Below, one piece after another: positions 16,915 through 25,684 of a DNA stretch of 64,000 nucleotides. Within the stretch, counting starts at the first letter, position 1; each line of letters starts with the position of its first letter. This stretch comes from Luminiphilus syltensis NOR5-1B (GTDB lineage: Bacteria; Pseudomonadota; Gammaproteobacteria; Pseudomonadales; Halieaceae): assembly GCF_000158175.1 (NCBI RefSeq), contig NZ_DS999411.1:2065918-2129917 (forward strand). The letters are read 5' to 3'. The position numbers and the translations under genes are program-made. The notes beneath the pieces were generated by a model. It was not told where the DNA came from. It did not search any database and saw nothing but the letters and a program-made list of their open reading frames with translations.

Positions 16915-18078
16915 TTAACCCCGAGTGCCGGATTGCGCCGCAATGGACTGGATTTCACCTGTTGTTAGCGTCTGGGCGCGAACCCGCTCGCCAACGCCGA
17001 CAAAGCCGGCGCCGCGCACAATAAGACGCACGTTGTCAGGTAAACCGGTAACCCAGGCAGCTTCGGGGGAGGTCTGAACAATATCGATGGCATGGAACAC
17101 GACATCGCCGCCGCTATTGACTGCCTTGACACCCAGCTCCCCTTGCGCGCTCAGCGTTAGCAAGGCGGGGGAGATCCGATGTGCAGTCACCGTACCGGTG
17201 ACAATGCGCATGTCGGCACTGATTCCCGCGGCCATACCCTCCGGGTTGGACATCTGTACCTCCACCCGGAACGTGCGTGTCGCCGCTTTGCTGCGCGGTG
17301 CCACCTCCACTACCTGCCCGGTGCGCACCTCGCCGGAGCGCAGCGCAATGGTCGCCGTTTGGCCCACGGCCAGCGCATTAACGGCGTCCTGGGGGAAATG
17401 GGCGACAACGCTTAAGGGATTATTGTCAACGAGGGTGAGCGCTGGATCGCCAATACCGAGATAGTCCCCGGCGTCAACGTGCACACGGTCGACAATGCCT
17501 TCCCAGGGTGCGAGCAACTCCGTGTAGTCGATGTCCTTCCGAATGCGTACAAGCAGTGCCTGAGCCTGTTCGAGTGCCGCCCGCGATTGCTCGAGCTGCA
17601 CGGCAGCCTGATAACCCCGCGTCGACAATCGCTCTGCAGCTTCAAGCTCGACCTTGCGTTGCGCCACCAATGCCTTTGCTTCACGTAGTTTTGCATCCCG
17701 ATCGCCGGGTGACAGGCGCAGCAGCAGATCCCCACGAGCGACCTTTTGGCCTGAAGTGACCAGCACTTCGGTGATTTCCCCCGCCGTTTGCGCTTTTATT
17801 TCCGCGGCTCTGTTGGGTTGCGTATCTGCCTGTGCGGAGAACACTCGCTCGATCTGTTCGGCGCCACGTGCGACGACCGCGACCGAGAACAGGCTGTCCT
17901 CTTGCTCCGCCGGTTCGAGGATTGTGTTCGTATCATCGCTGCCCGACGGTACTCCGGAGGCCATCCACGCGCCGACCGACACGACCAGTAGGCCCGCGAG
18001 GGTCCAGCGTCGGTGTCGGGGATCGACCAGCCAGTCTCTAACACTAGCTTTTTGCATGGTCTTCGGCTCCGTTTTCAT
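16915..18078 (-). CDS. RND efflux periplasmic adaptor (HlyD/MFP family)
   Basis: A 387-residue membrane-fusion protein. A single N-terminal anchor (WTLAGLLVVSVGAWMASG, about 29-46) is followed by a beta-barrel strand and the split lipoyl domain: AEIKAQTAGEITEVLVTSGQKVARGDLLLRL, then YTELLAPWEGIVDRVHVDAGDYLGIGDPAL. A coiled-coil hairpin (KLREAKALVAQRKVELEAAERL) lies between the halves. It links the inner-membrane pump to an outer-membrane channel. The ATG at 18078 overlaps the end of the regulator gene by about 35 bases. An ATG at 18057, with GGAG nine bases upstream, is an equally good start. Confidence 0.9.
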   Translation of the reverse strand: MKTEPKTMQKASVRDWLVDPRHRRWTLAGLLVVSVGAWMASGVPSGSDDTNTILEPAEQEDSLFSVAVVARGAEQIERVFSAQADTQPNRAAEIKAQTAGEITEVLVTSGQKVARGDLLLRLSPGDRDAKLREAKALVAQRKVELEAAERLSTRGYQAAVQLEQSRAALEQAQALLVRIRKDIDYTELLAPWEGIVDRVHVDAGDYLGIGDPALTLVDNNPLSVVAHFPQDAVNALAVGQTATIALRSGEVRTGQVVEVAPRSKAATRTFRVEVQMSNPEGMAAGISADMRIVTGTVTAHRISPALLTLSAQGELGVKAVNSGGDVVFHAIDIVQTSPEAAWVTGLPDNVRLIVRGAGFVGVGERVRAQTLTTGEIQSIAAQSGTRG

Positions 18079-18538
18079 AACTACCTACAATGCCTTCAGT
18101 GGCTTTATGTATTCGCTGGTAAAAAGCGTCGAGGTCGGCGAGGCGTGCTTTGGCGCCTTTCCAACTGTCGGGTAGATCAGCGTGGGCGTGGGCTATTCCG
18201 GCACTGGCATCCCTGGCCCGGGCGACGATTCCCCGGAGCAAAGCGGGGAAGGGGTCCGCGGTTAGTTGAAAATAATCCTTACGATCACCCCGCCGGCTGA
18301 CTCGCTCGAGGAGACCCAGTTGCTCCAGAAGACGGGTGTTGGTGCTGACGCTGCCTCGACTGACCTCCAGTTTTACCGCCAGTTCGCCGAGTGCGCAGGG
18401 GCCTCCATAGAGTATAAAGAAGCCAAATAATCGGCCGGCAATCCGAGGCAGTCCATCAGCCCTGGCGACCCGGCCCATATGCTCAATGAATTCGTTGGCC
18501 TGCTCGGGCGCGCTGTCGTCGGGCATCGAGTCGTTCAT
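18044..18538 (-). CDS. GbsR/MarR-type transcriptional regulator of the RND operon
   Basis: A 164-residue DNA-binding protein. The winged-helix part is visible at GGPCALGELAVKLEVSRGSVSTNTRLLEQLGLLERVSRRGDRKDYF, the arrangement of GbsR-type MarR proteins; helical dimerisation arms flank it. I start at ATG 18538, with AGGA eight bases upstream; a TTG at 18580 is less likely. It is the first gene of the operon. A near-perfect palindrome lies 47 bases upstream of the start, so autoregulation of the whole efflux operon is likely. The inducer is unknown. Confidence 0.85.
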   Translation of the reverse strand: MNDSMPDDSAPEQANEFIEHMGRVARADGLPRIAGRLFGFFILYGGPCALGELAVKLEVSRGSVSTNTRLLEQLGLLERVSRRGDRKDYFQLTADPFPALLRGIVARARDASAGIAHAHADLPDSWKGAKARLADLDAFYQRIHKATEGIVGSYENGAEDHAKS

Positions 18539-18584
18539 GCAGGGTGTCCTGGGATGTAGCAAGGAAAGGAAGGAGTACAAATAG

Positions 18585-18608
18585 TTTGTTCAGTTTAAAC
18601 TAAACAAA
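18585..18608. promoter_or_regulatory. 24-bp palindrome, probable operator for the GbsR/MarR-type regulator
   Basis: The half-site TTTGTTCAGTTT is followed by its reverse complement with one mismatched pair, symmetric about 18596/18597. It sits about 47 bases upstream of the regulator start, where an autoregulatory operator of a dimeric MarR-type protein is expected. Binding is inferred from symmetry and position. Confidence 0.75.
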
Positions 18609-18699
18609 ATGAATTTGCAGCCGCGAAACGTCGCCGATCGGTCGCATTTCTATGCTCGGCTGCAGACTGCTGCGGGTTTGCGGCTTATCGACAGGCTTT

Positions 18700-19225
18700 G
18701 CTCTTCTCGCCCAGCGCTGCGCCGGAAATAAAAAAAGGGCAACCTTTCGGTTACCCCTTTTTGTATTTGGCTTCTCCAGCCCTCGCGAGACGCTCGGTCG
18801 CTCGACGCCGTCTGAGCGGTGCTCGCCGAAACCCCGTCCTCGCCCAACTGGGCTCTTCTCGCCCAGCGCTGCGCCGGAAATAAAAAAGGGGCAACCTTTC
18901 GGTTACCCCTTTTTGTATTTGGCTCCTCCGGCTCTCGCGAGACGCTCGGTCGCTCGGACGGCGTCGAGCGGTGCTCGCCGAAACCCCGTCCTCGCCCAGC
19001 TGGGCTCTTCTCGCCCAGCGCTGCGCCGGAAATAAAAAAGGGGCAACCTTTCGGTTACCCCCTTTTTGTATTTGGCTCCTCCGGCTCTCGCGAGACGCTC
19101 GGTCGCTCGGACGGCGTCGAGCGGTGCTCGCCGAAACCCCGTCCTCGCCCAGCTGGGCTCTTCTCGCCCAGCGCTGCGCCGGAAATAAAAAAGGGGCAAC
19201 CTTTCGGTTACCCCCTTTTTGTATT
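18700..19225 (-). repeat. tRNA-Asn tail array: tandem terminator-bearing units of 152-153 bp
   Basis: Four copies of one unit follow tRNA-Asn on the minus strand. The GGAAATAAAA landmark recurs at 18724, 18876, 19028 and 19181 (periods 152, 152, 153). Each unit has an intrinsic terminator: GGGG-AACC, a GAAA tetraloop, GGTT-CCCC and a run of T. It also has the perfect palindrome GCCCAGCTGGGC (or a variant) and a GC-rich spacer. The junction before each terminator reads GGAGCCAAATAC, or a close variant, as at the 3' end of the tRNA gene. The layout resembles the rtT repeats behind tyrT in Escherichia coli. The open frames crossing it are spurious. Confidence 0.88.
19184..19220 (-). terminator. 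intrinsic terminator of tRNA-Asn (first of four)
   Basis: Directly after the tRNA CCA end, the minus strand forms a G-rich/C-rich stem closed by a GAAA tetraloop and followed by six T. Near-identical copies lie at about 19031-19067, 18881-18915 and 18728-18763. Confidence 0.88.
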
Positions 19226-19301
19226 TGGCTCCGCCTGCTGGGCTCGAACCAGCGACCCATTGATTAACAGTCAATTGCTCTACCAACTGAGCTAAGGCGG
19301 A
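19226..19301 (-). tRNA. tRNA-Asn(GTT)
   Basis: A 76-base cloverleaf on the minus strand. Acceptor stem TCCGCCT pairs with AGGCGGA; D arm GCTC/GAGC; anticodon arm ATTGA-CTGTTAA-TCAAT with anticodon GTT; T arm GCTGG-TTCGAGC-CCAGC. The discriminator is G and CCA is encoded. It is followed by the tandem terminator array. Confidence 0.96.
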
Positions 19302-19696
19302 AAGATGCTCGCTTTCACGAGGTCGCGAATGATATAGAAAACCCACTTTGCCCGTCAACTATCTTTCGTCCGGATAGATGGGTATCGAAGCCGCTGATGC
19401 CCAAGGCGGTTTAGGGGAAGCTGAATGGAAACGGCACTTTCTTGCCCTGCGCCCGGACGATAACGGTCGCGTAGAAAGCCATGGTCTGCAAACAAGGTCG
19501 CCATCAAGTGGTTTGAGTGGAAGCGTGTGCTCCGATGGAGCGGTCCTAACATTGGTGTAATTAGTAGCTTACTTTCCCCCACCCTGATAGCTTGGCGTGC
19601 GTCGGTTCCCCTGTGGGAGGGAATGTGCAGGCGGCCGATTTTGTTCCGCCGCCCAAAACCGCAATACTTCACTGCTAGCGTTTTTTCTGGACAATC
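19302..19696. other. 395-bp intergenic region between tRNA-Asn and uvrB
   Basis: It holds the tRNA-Asn promoter near 19329-19358 and must hold the uvrB promoter. I saw no LexA-type box of the CTGT-N8-ACAG form. An open frame reading antisense from uvrB into this region is rejected as a shadow. Confidence 0.4.
19329..19358 (-). promoter_or_regulatory. probable sigma-70 promoter of tRNA-Asn
   Basis: On the minus strand TTGACG (19358-19353) is followed after 18 bases by TATCAT (19334-19329); TATATC at 16 bases is an alternative register. The start site would fall about 20 bases before the tRNA, with a GC-rich discriminator. Confidence 0.65.
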
Positions 19697-21718
19697 ATGT
19701 CGCGTCAATTTGAGGTCAAATCGAACTACCAACCGGCGGGGGATCAGCCGTTCGCTATCCAGAAACTGGTAGATGGCATCAACTCGGGATTGGCCGAGCA
19801 GGTTTTGTTGGGTGTAACCGGCTCGGGAAAGACCTTCACTATGGCCAACGTAGTACAGCAGCTCCAGCGTCCGACGATTGTTATGGCGCACAACAAGACC
19901 TTGGCGGCCCAGCTCTACGGTGAGTTCAAGGAGTTTTTCCCCAACAATGCCGTCGAGTACTTCGTCTCTTATTACGATTATTACCAGCCGGAAGCCTACG
20001 TCCCGTCCTCGGACACGTTCATCGAGAAAGATGCGCAGGTCAACGACCACATCGAACAGATGCGGCTCTCGGCGACCAAGGCCCTGATTGAACGAGAAGA
20101 CTGTCTGGTGGTTTCAACCGTCTCCTCGATCTACGGCCTCGGCGATCCCGAATCTTATTTCAAGATGGTTATGCATCTGTCCCGGGGCGAAATCATTGAT
20201 CAGCGCGGTATTCTGCGCCAGTTGGCGGAGCTCCAGTACACCCGGAACGATATCGACTTCAAGCGAGGCACTTACCGCGTCAGGGGTGATGTCATCGACG
20301 TCTTCCCAGCGGATTCAGATGAGCTGGCTATCCGTATCGAGCTGTTTGATGAGGAAATTGAGAACCTCACCACCTTTGATCCTCTCACCGGCGTGATCGT
20401 GGAGAAGCTTCCGAGGATTACCATATTCCCCAAAACCCATTACGTCGCATCCAGAGACACGATGCTGGGCGCTATCGACCTGATTGAGGAAGAGTTGGAG
20501 GGGCGGGTCAAACAGCTCAAGGAAGCGGACAAGCTGCTTGAAGCTCAGCGGATCCAGCAACGCACGCGTTACGATATCGAGATGATCCGTGAGTTGGGTT
20601 ATTGCCAGGGTATCGAGAACTACTCGCGCTATCTGTCAGGGCGTGCTCCGGGCGAGCCGCCGCCGACGTTGTTTGAGTATTTGCCCGACAATGCCTTGAT
20701 AATGGTCGATGAATCTCACGTGACCGTGCCGCAAATCGGCGGCATGTACAAGGGCGACCGTTCGCGCAAGGAAACACTGGTGGAGTACGGATTCCGCCTA
20801 CCTTCGGCACTGGATAATCGTCCGCTTCGGTTTGAGGAGTGGGAGGCGCTGCGCCCTCAGGCCATTTATGTGTCAGCGACTCCCGGGGCCTATGAAACCG
20901 AGCGTTCGGGTCAAACGGTAGAGCAGGTGGTGCGGCCAACCGGGCTTGTCGACCCGGAGGTGGAGGTCCGTCCCGCCCGCACCCAGGTCGATGACCTGCT
21001 GGGTGAGATACATACTACGGTGGCGGCGGGCAGCCGCGTATTGGTGACCACGTTGACCAAGCGCATGGCCGAGGACCTCACCGAGTATTTGAGCGAGCAC
21101 GATATCCGGGTGCGCTACCTTCACTCAGACATCGACACCGTTGAACGCGTCGAAATTATCCAGGATTTACGACTGGGAAAATTTGACGTTCTGGTCGGTA
21201 TTAACCTGCTTCGGGAAGGACTCGATATGCCCGAGGTGTCGCTGGTCGCCATCCTCGATGCCGATAAAGAGGGCTTTTTGCGCTCCGACCGATCGCTGAT
21301 CCAGACGATAGGGCGCGCCGCACGGCACATCGATGGCAGAGCTATTCTTTACGGTGATCGTATGACCGGCTCAATGGAGCGCGCCATCGCCGAGACCGAG
21401 CGGCGGCGCGTCAAACAGGTGGAGTTCAATACTGAGCATGGCATCACGCCCAAGGGTATCGAAAAGAGCGTTCAGGATATTCTCGAGGGCGCGAGACGAA
21501 TGCCGACCAAACCGCGCAGCGCACGCGACCGGAAGGTGGCGGAAGAGCGTGCCGCGTATACCGCTGAAGTGGTCAATCTATCCCCCAAAGCCCTGGCCCG
21601 AAAGCTGGAGTCCATGGAGGCGCAGATGCTCGAACACGCCAAAAACCTTGAGTTTGAGCAGGCGGCCCAGCTCCGCGACCAGTTGACTGAGATCAAGCAG
21701 CAGGCATTCGTGGGTTAA
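19697..21718 (+). CDS. uvrB: excinuclease ABC subunit B
   Basis: A 673-residue protein of normal UvrB length. Walker A is GVTGSGKT at residues 39-46. The damage-probing beta-hairpin region [12 protein letters not shown] lies near residue 94, helicase motif II with MVDESH near 337, and motif [11 protein letters not shown] near 538. The C-terminal UVR domain binds UvrC ([25 protein letters not shown]). In nucleotide-excision repair UvrA loads UvrB on damaged DNA, and UvrB then recruits UvrC. It is a single gene here. The start ATG 19697 keeps the conserved [15 protein letters not shown]-terminus. Confidence 0.98.
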   Translation: MSRQFEVKSNYQPAGDQPFAIQKLVDGINSGLAEQVLLGVTGSGKTFTMANVVQQLQRPTIVMAHNKTLAAQLYGEFKEFFPNNAVEYFVSYYDYYQPEAYVPSSDTFIEKDAQVNDHIEQMRLSATKALIEREDCLVVSTVSSIYGLGDPESYFKMVMHLSRGEIIDQRGILRQLAELQYTRNDIDFKRGTYRVRGDVIDVFPADSDELAIRIELFDEEIENLTTFDPLTGVIVEKLPRITIFPKTHYVASRDTMLGAIDLIEEELEGRVKQLKEADKLLEAQRIQQRTRYDIEMIRELGYCQGIENYSRYLSGRAPGEPPPTLFEYLPDNALIMVDESHVTVPQIGGMYKGDRSRKETLVEYGFRLPSALDNRPLRFEEWEALRPQAIYVSATPGAYETERSGQTVEQVVRPTGLVDPEVEVRPARTQVDDLLGEIHTTVAAGSRVLVTTLTKRMAEDLTEYLSEHDIRVRYLHSDIDTVERVEIIQDLRLGKFDVLVGINLLREGLDMPEVSLVAILDADKEGFLRSDRSLIQTIGRAARHIDGRAILYGDRMTGSMERAIAETERRRVKQVEFNTEHGITPKGIEKSVQDILEGARRMPTKPRSARDRKVAEERAAYTAEVVNLSPKALARKLESMEAQMLEHAKNLEFEQAAQLRDQLTEIKQQAFVG

Positions 21719-22040
21719 TAGGTGCGCCCCCTGACTTGACGCTCCACCATTGTGTGACGGCCCATCAGATTTCGGCATGCGAGGGTCGTAAACGCGAGCC
21801 GGGATTCGCTGGTTTCGGGACGAATGTGCGCCCATCTGAACTCCCGGTTAACTGTACGCAGCGCCTTTGAGCCGGGCCTTGCGCCGGGTCATTGATGACC
21901 GTTGCGTGAACACCGTCACGATTTCCGAGCAATCCGGGATAAATGTCCGCCACAATGACGATGTTGGATGAACAAATCATGCGGGTGGTTTAGACTAGTG
22001 TCCAATTAAGGTGCCAATAATCTTTTCAGGGGAACCACTC
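21719..22040. other. 322-bp intergenic region, nothing recognised
   Basis: It lies between uvrB and the OmpA-like lipoprotein gene. No terminator with a T run, ORF or repeat was identified. The promoter of the lipoprotein gene should lie in its right part. Confidence 0.4.
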
Positions 22041-22766
22041 ATGGCGAAACTAAGCAAACGTCCAATCAGGACAGGAGCGGCTTTGGCGGCAACGCTGGTA
22101 CTTGTGGGCTGCGGAGCGAATCCCATCAGTGATGAAGATCGTTGTGCGCTGCTATTTGGCGCACTGGGTACCGGGGCAGGAGTGGCATCAGGTGGAGCCA
22201 GTGTTATCGGTGGTGCGCTCGTCGGCGGTGGTCTTGGCTATCTCGCCTGTTATCCCGATCGTGGACCCGAGCTCCCGGAAGAGCCTGCAGTCCCAACGGC
22301 ACCCATGATGGTTCAAGAGACACCGGAGCCGCCAGGGGATGAAGACGGTGACGGCGTGACCGACGATCGGGATAAGTGCCCCGGAACACCCGCAGGTCAG
22401 GCCGTTGATGACAATGGCTGCGCACTGATTGTGTTCTCCGGCGACGTACTGCGGTTCGCGTTTGACAGCGCTGAGCTGCCCGCTGACGCGGCTTCGGTGC
22501 TCGCCGATGCTGTTGAATTTGTGGATGCGATGGGCGGCAAGAAATTGATAGTCTCCGGTCATGCCGATTCTTCGGGTCCTGACGCCTATAATCAGTCGCT
22601 CTCCCAGCGACGCGCGGATGCCGTGAAAGCGTTCTTGGTTGAATCCGGCATTCCGGAGCGCCAGCTCGAAGCCGTTGGTTATGGTGAAACCATGCCGGTA
22701 GCCGACAACGCCACGGCGTCGGGTCGCGCGCAAAACCGCCGTGTCGAGATCAATGCTGCCCAGTAA
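22041..22766 (+). CDS. OmpA-family outer-membrane lipoprotein
   Basis: A 241-residue protein. The signal peptide ends in a lipobox LVLVGC (Cys about residue 24). A glycine-rich hydrophobic stretch follows (GALGTGAGVASGGASVIGGALVGGGLGYLAC). Next is a thrombospondin-type-3-like calcium motif, DEDGDGVTDDRDKCPGTP. The C-terminal OmpA/Pal peptidoglycan-binding domain has RFAFDSAELP, ISGHAD-type VSGHADSSG and SQRRADAVKAFLVESGI. It should anchor the outer membrane to the cell wall. ATG 22041 follows a strong AGGGGAA site; an upstream in-frame ATG at 22011 would spoil the signal peptide. Confidence 0.9.
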   Translation: MAKLSKRPIRTGAALAATLVLVGCGANPISDEDRCALLFGALGTGAGVASGGASVIGGALVGGGLGYLACYPDRGPELPEEPAVPTAPMMVQETPEPPGDEDGDGVTDDRDKCPGTPAGQAVDDNGCALIVFSGDVLRFAFDSAELPADAASVLADAVEFVDAMGGKKLIVSGHADSSGPDAYNQSLSQRRADAVKAFLVESGIPERQLEAVGYGETMPVADNATASGRAQNRRVEINAAQ

Positions 22767-22829
22767 GTAGCGGCGATCGCGGGTTTAGGCGCAAGCCTTA
22801 AGTTCGACAAAAAAACAGATGGTTTTGTA

Positions 22830-22861
22830 TCGGGGCCAGTGAAGCGATTCACAGGCCCCGA
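22830..22861 (+). promoter_or_regulatory. strong GNRA-capped hairpin between the ompA-like gene and thrS
   Basis: TCGGGGCC, a mismatched A, and GTGAA pair with their complements around a GCGA tetraloop. No proper T run follows (GTGCATTTT). It may be a weak terminator of the lipoprotein gene or part of the thrS leader. Confidence 0.6.
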
Positions 22862-22899
22862 GTGCATTTTAAAATTAGCAATAGACGACGAAACAGCAA

Positions 22900-22920
22900 G
22901 CGGCCCTTCGTAACGGCCGC
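22900..22920 (+). promoter_or_regulatory. predicted thrS translational operator (tRNA-Thr anticodon-arm mimic)
   Basis: Stem GCGGCC/GGCCGC encloses CTTCGTAAC. If the two terminal C residues are unpaired opposites, the 7-base loop is TTCGTAA, matching an anticodon loop with U33, anticodon CGU (Thr) and A37. It ends 18 bases before the thrS start. Escherichia coli ThrRS represses its own mRNA through such a hairpin. Confidence 0.65.
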
Positions 22921-22938
22921 CACTGAAAAGGATTGAAC

Positions 22939-24870
22939 ATGCCTGTTATAACCTTGCCCGATGGTTCCGAGCGCCGCTTCGATCGGCCCGTATCTGTTCA
23001 CGAGGTGGCCGCTGATATCGGTCCCGGTCTTGCAAAGGCGGCCCTGGCGGGTGTGGTGGACGGTGAACCCCGGGATACCAGCCATGTTATCGCTGACGAC
23101 GCGGCGCTCAGTATTGTGACCGAGCGCGACGAGGCAGGGGTCGAAATTCTGCGGCACTCCACTGCGCACCTGCTCGCCCAGGCGACGCAGCAGCTGTTTC
23201 CCGATACGCAGGTCACCATTGGCCCCACGGTAGAGGACGGCTTTTACTACGATTTTGCAACCGAGCATCGATTTACCCCTGAAGACCTCGAGAAAATCGA
23301 GGCGCGTATGGCGGAGATTGTGGCGCAGGACTTGCCCGTTGAGCGGGTGGTTTGCAGCCGGGAAGAGGCCGCCAAACTGTTTGCCGAGATGGGGGAGCAT
23401 TTCAAGGTGCAGATCGTTGAGGATTTGCCTGAGGGCGAAGAAATTTCGCTCTATCGCCAGGGGGAATGGGTCGATCTATGCCGTGGCCCCCATGTGCCGT
23501 CCACCGGCAAGATCAAAGCCTTCAAGCTGACCAAGGTGGCGGGCGCCTACTGGCGAGGCGACGCCAGCAATGAGCAGTTACAGCGTGTATACGGTACGGC
23601 GTGGGCGAACAAGAAGGCGCTGAAGGCTTACCTGAATCGAATTGCCGAGGCGGAGAAGCGCGACCATCGCAAGATCGCCAAGAAACTCGGCCTGTTTCAT
23701 CTGCAGGAGGAAGCGCCAGGCATGGTGTTCTGGCACCCTGCGGGGTGGGTGATCTATCAGACCATCGAGCGGTATATGCGCGAGCAACAGTTGGCCTATG
23801 GGTATGAGGAAATCAAGACGCCCCAGCTCGTCGATTACAGCTTGTGGCAACGATCCGGCCACGCGGATAAATTTGCTGATGGCATGTTCATGCTAAAAAG
23901 CGATGAGCGGGATTTCGCGGTCAAGCCAATGAACTGCCCCTGCCATATTCAGGTGTTCAATCAGGGTTTGAAATCCTACCGGGATTTACCTCTGCGTTTG
24001 GCTGAGTTTGGCAGTTGTCATCGAAATGAGCCCTCGGGCTCCCTGCACGGCATTATGCGGGTGCGTGGCTTTGTACAGGACGACGCCCATATTTTCTGTA
24101 CCGAGGATCAGATTCAGGGCGAAGTCGGCGATTTTATCGACATGTTGCACGACGTTTATGCAGATTTTGGTTTCAGCGAGGTGATTTATCGCCTGTCGAC
24201 GCGACCCGAACAACGGGTCGGAAGCGATGCCGACTGGGATCGTGCCGAAGCCGCCCTCGCCAAGGCATTGGATGCCAAATCGCTGCCCTGGGAGGAGTTG
24301 CCGGGAGAGGGCGCGTTTTATGGCCCCAAAATCGAGTTTTCCCTGAAAGATTGCATCGGGCGGGTCTGGCAGTTGGGCACCATACAGGTCGATTTCTCCA
24401 TGCCGGGACGCCTCGACGCTCAGTATGTGGCCGAGGATGGTAGCCGCAAGGTGCCGGTCATGTTGCACCGTGCGGTGCTCGGATCATTCGAGCGTTTTAT
24501 CGGGATTTTGATCGAACACTTCGAGGGTGAGTTTCCCACCTGGCTGTCGCCACAGCAGGCGGTAATCGTGAATATTACGGATAAGCACGCCGATTATGCG
24601 CTTTCTGTGCAAGAAACCTTGAAAAACAACGGCTTCCGGGCTGTCTGCGACTTGAGAAACGAGAAGATCGGCTTTAAAATCCGCGAGCTTGAAATGAAGA
24701 AGACTCCCTACATCATCGTCGTCGGTGATCAGGAGGTAGAGTCTGCAACGGTTTCAGTTCGCGCCCGCCACGGCAGGGACCTCGGTTCCATGGATCTTGA
24801 CTCGCTGGTGACTACGCTCACGGATGACGTTGGGCGTCGCGGACGATTGATGGGAGAAGATAAGCATTAA
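22939..24870 (+). CDS. thrS: threonyl-tRNA synthetase
   Basis: A 643-residue class II synthetase with the full bacterial layout. The TGS domain (about 1-62) opens with [19 protein letters not shown]. The editing domain includes [10 protein letters not shown] and [12 protein letters not shown]. The catalytic core has motif 2, [22 protein letters not shown], and zinc ligands in [11 protein letters not shown] and further His residues. The anticodon-binding domain follows from about 535. It charges tRNA-Thr and edits Ser-tRNA-Thr. ATG 22939 has AAAAGGA eight bases upstream; a TTG two codons earlier is discounted. The stop overlaps the infC start. Confidence 0.98.
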   Translation: MPVITLPDGSERRFDRPVSVHEVAADIGPGLAKAALAGVVDGEPRDTSHVIADDAALSIVTERDEAGVEILRHSTAHLLAQATQQLFPDTQVTIGPTVEDGFYYDFATEHRFTPEDLEKIEARMAEIVAQDLPVERVVCSREEAAKLFAEMGEHFKVQIVEDLPEGEEISLYRQGEWVDLCRGPHVPSTGKIKAFKLTKVAGAYWRGDASNEQLQRVYGTAWANKKALKAYLNRIAEAEKRDHRKIAKKLGLFHLQEEAPGMVFWHPAGWVIYQTIERYMREQQLAYGYEEIKTPQLVDYSLWQRSGHADKFADGMFMLKSDERDFAVKPMNCPCHIQVFNQGLKSYRDLPLRLAEFGSCHRNEPSGSLHGIMRVRGFVQDDAHIFCTEDQIQGEVGDFIDMLHDVYADFGFSEVIYRLSTRPEQRVGSDADWDRAEAALAKALDAKSLPWEELPGEGAFYGPKIEFSLKDCIGRVWQLGTIQVDFSMPGRLDAQYVAEDGSRKVPVMLHRAVLGSFERFIGILIEHFEGEFPTWLSPQQAVIVNITDKHADYALSVQETLKNNGFRAVCDLRNEKIGFKIRELEMKKTPYIIVVGDQEVESATVSVRARHGRDLGSMDLDSLVTTLTDDVGRRGRLMGEDKH

Positions 24871-25393
24871 GAAAGACAGCAAGAGCAAAAAGGCTCTAAC
24901 TAACGACCAGATAACAGCAGACCCTGTGCGCCTGGTCGGCGCAGAGGGCGAGCAAGTCGGTATTGTGTCCAATGCAGAAGCGCAGGCTCAGGCCGAAGCC
25001 GCGGGTATGGACCTGGTCATGATGGCCGACAGCACACCGCCCGTGTGCAAGATCATGGATTACGGAAAGCACGTCTTTGAAGCTAAAAAGCAGAAGGCGG
25101 CGCAGCGCAAGAAAGCCAAGCGCATCCAGGTCAAAGAAATGAAATTTCGTCCAGGGACGGATGAAGGTGACTACCAGGTAAAACTACGCAACCTGGTACG
25201 TTTCCTCGAGAACGGCGATAAGGCCAAGGTTACGCTCCGCTACCGCGGACGTGAAATGGCCCACCAGGAGATCGGTATGGAACTACTCAAACGAGTAGAG
25301 AACGATCTCAGTGAACTGGGAAGTGTCGAGCAGTTTCCGAAGATGGAAGGTCGACAACTGACCATGGTGATCGCACCCAAGAAACGAGGTTAG
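24866..25393 (+). CDS. infC: translation initiation factor IF-3
   Basis: A 175-residue protein read from an ATT codon at 24866, which overlaps the thrS stop (ATTAA). An AUU start is the family habit; in Escherichia coli it lets IF-3 repress its own synthesis by rejecting non-AUG starts. A GGGAG ribosome-binding site precedes it. The N-domain includes [20 protein letters not shown] and the C-domain [27 protein letters not shown], both standard. Reading from the later GTG at 24926 would lose the first 20 residues. IF-3 binds the 30S subunit and checks start-codon/initiator pairing. Confidence 0.97.
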   Translation: MKKDSKSKKALTNDQITADPVRLVGAEGEQVGIVSNAEAQAQAEAAGMDLVMMADSTPPVCKIMDYGKHVFEAKKQKAAQRKKAKRIQVKEMKFRPGTDEGDYQVKLRNLVRFLENGDKAKVTLRYRGREMAHQEIGMELLKRVENDLSELGSVEQFPKMEGRQLTMVIAPKKRG

Positions 25394-25460
25394 TGGCCCG
25401 TGAATGCCCTAGCTCTCGCTAATGCAACGCCCATTAAGGGCCCGAATGCGGAGTAACATC

Positions 25461-25655
25461 ATGCCAAAAGCAAAAATTCACAGCGGAGCCGCCAAGCGGT
25501 TCAAAAAAACAGCCGGTGGTTACAAGCGCAAGAGCGCTTACAAGAGCCACATCCTGACCAAAATGACGACAAAGCGTAAGCGTCAGCTGCGCGGTACGTC
25601 CATGGTTGATCAATCAGACAAAGTGCTGATCGATCGCATGCTGCGCACCAAGTAA
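25461..25655 (+). CDS. rpmI: 50S ribosomal protein bL35
   Basis: A 64-residue basic protein beginning [20 protein letters not shown] and ending with the [11 protein letters not shown] tail, the usual bL35 length. ATG 25461 is chosen over an upstream in-frame start at 25422, because bL35 begins MPK after Met. It lies between infC and rplT in the conserved operon, where ribosomal protein L20 represses translation in enterobacteria. Confidence 0.97.
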   Translation: MPKAKIHSGAAKRFKKTAGGYKRKSAYKSHILTKMTTKRKRQLRGTSMVDQSDKVLIDRMLRTK

Positions 25656-25684
25656 TCGTTGTCACTTAGGATTAGGAGAAAGCA

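Noticed and set aside
18751-19295. Repetitive ORFs through the tRNA-Asn tail array
   Set aside because: They run through intrinsic terminators and the tRNA gene itself and exist in several frames of the same repeat.
19355-20050. 231-residue ORF antisense to the start of uvrB
   Set aside because: It covers the conserved 5' part of uvrB and the gap to tRNA-Asn. Codon constraint on uvrB explains the open antisense frame; it resembles no family other than such shadows.
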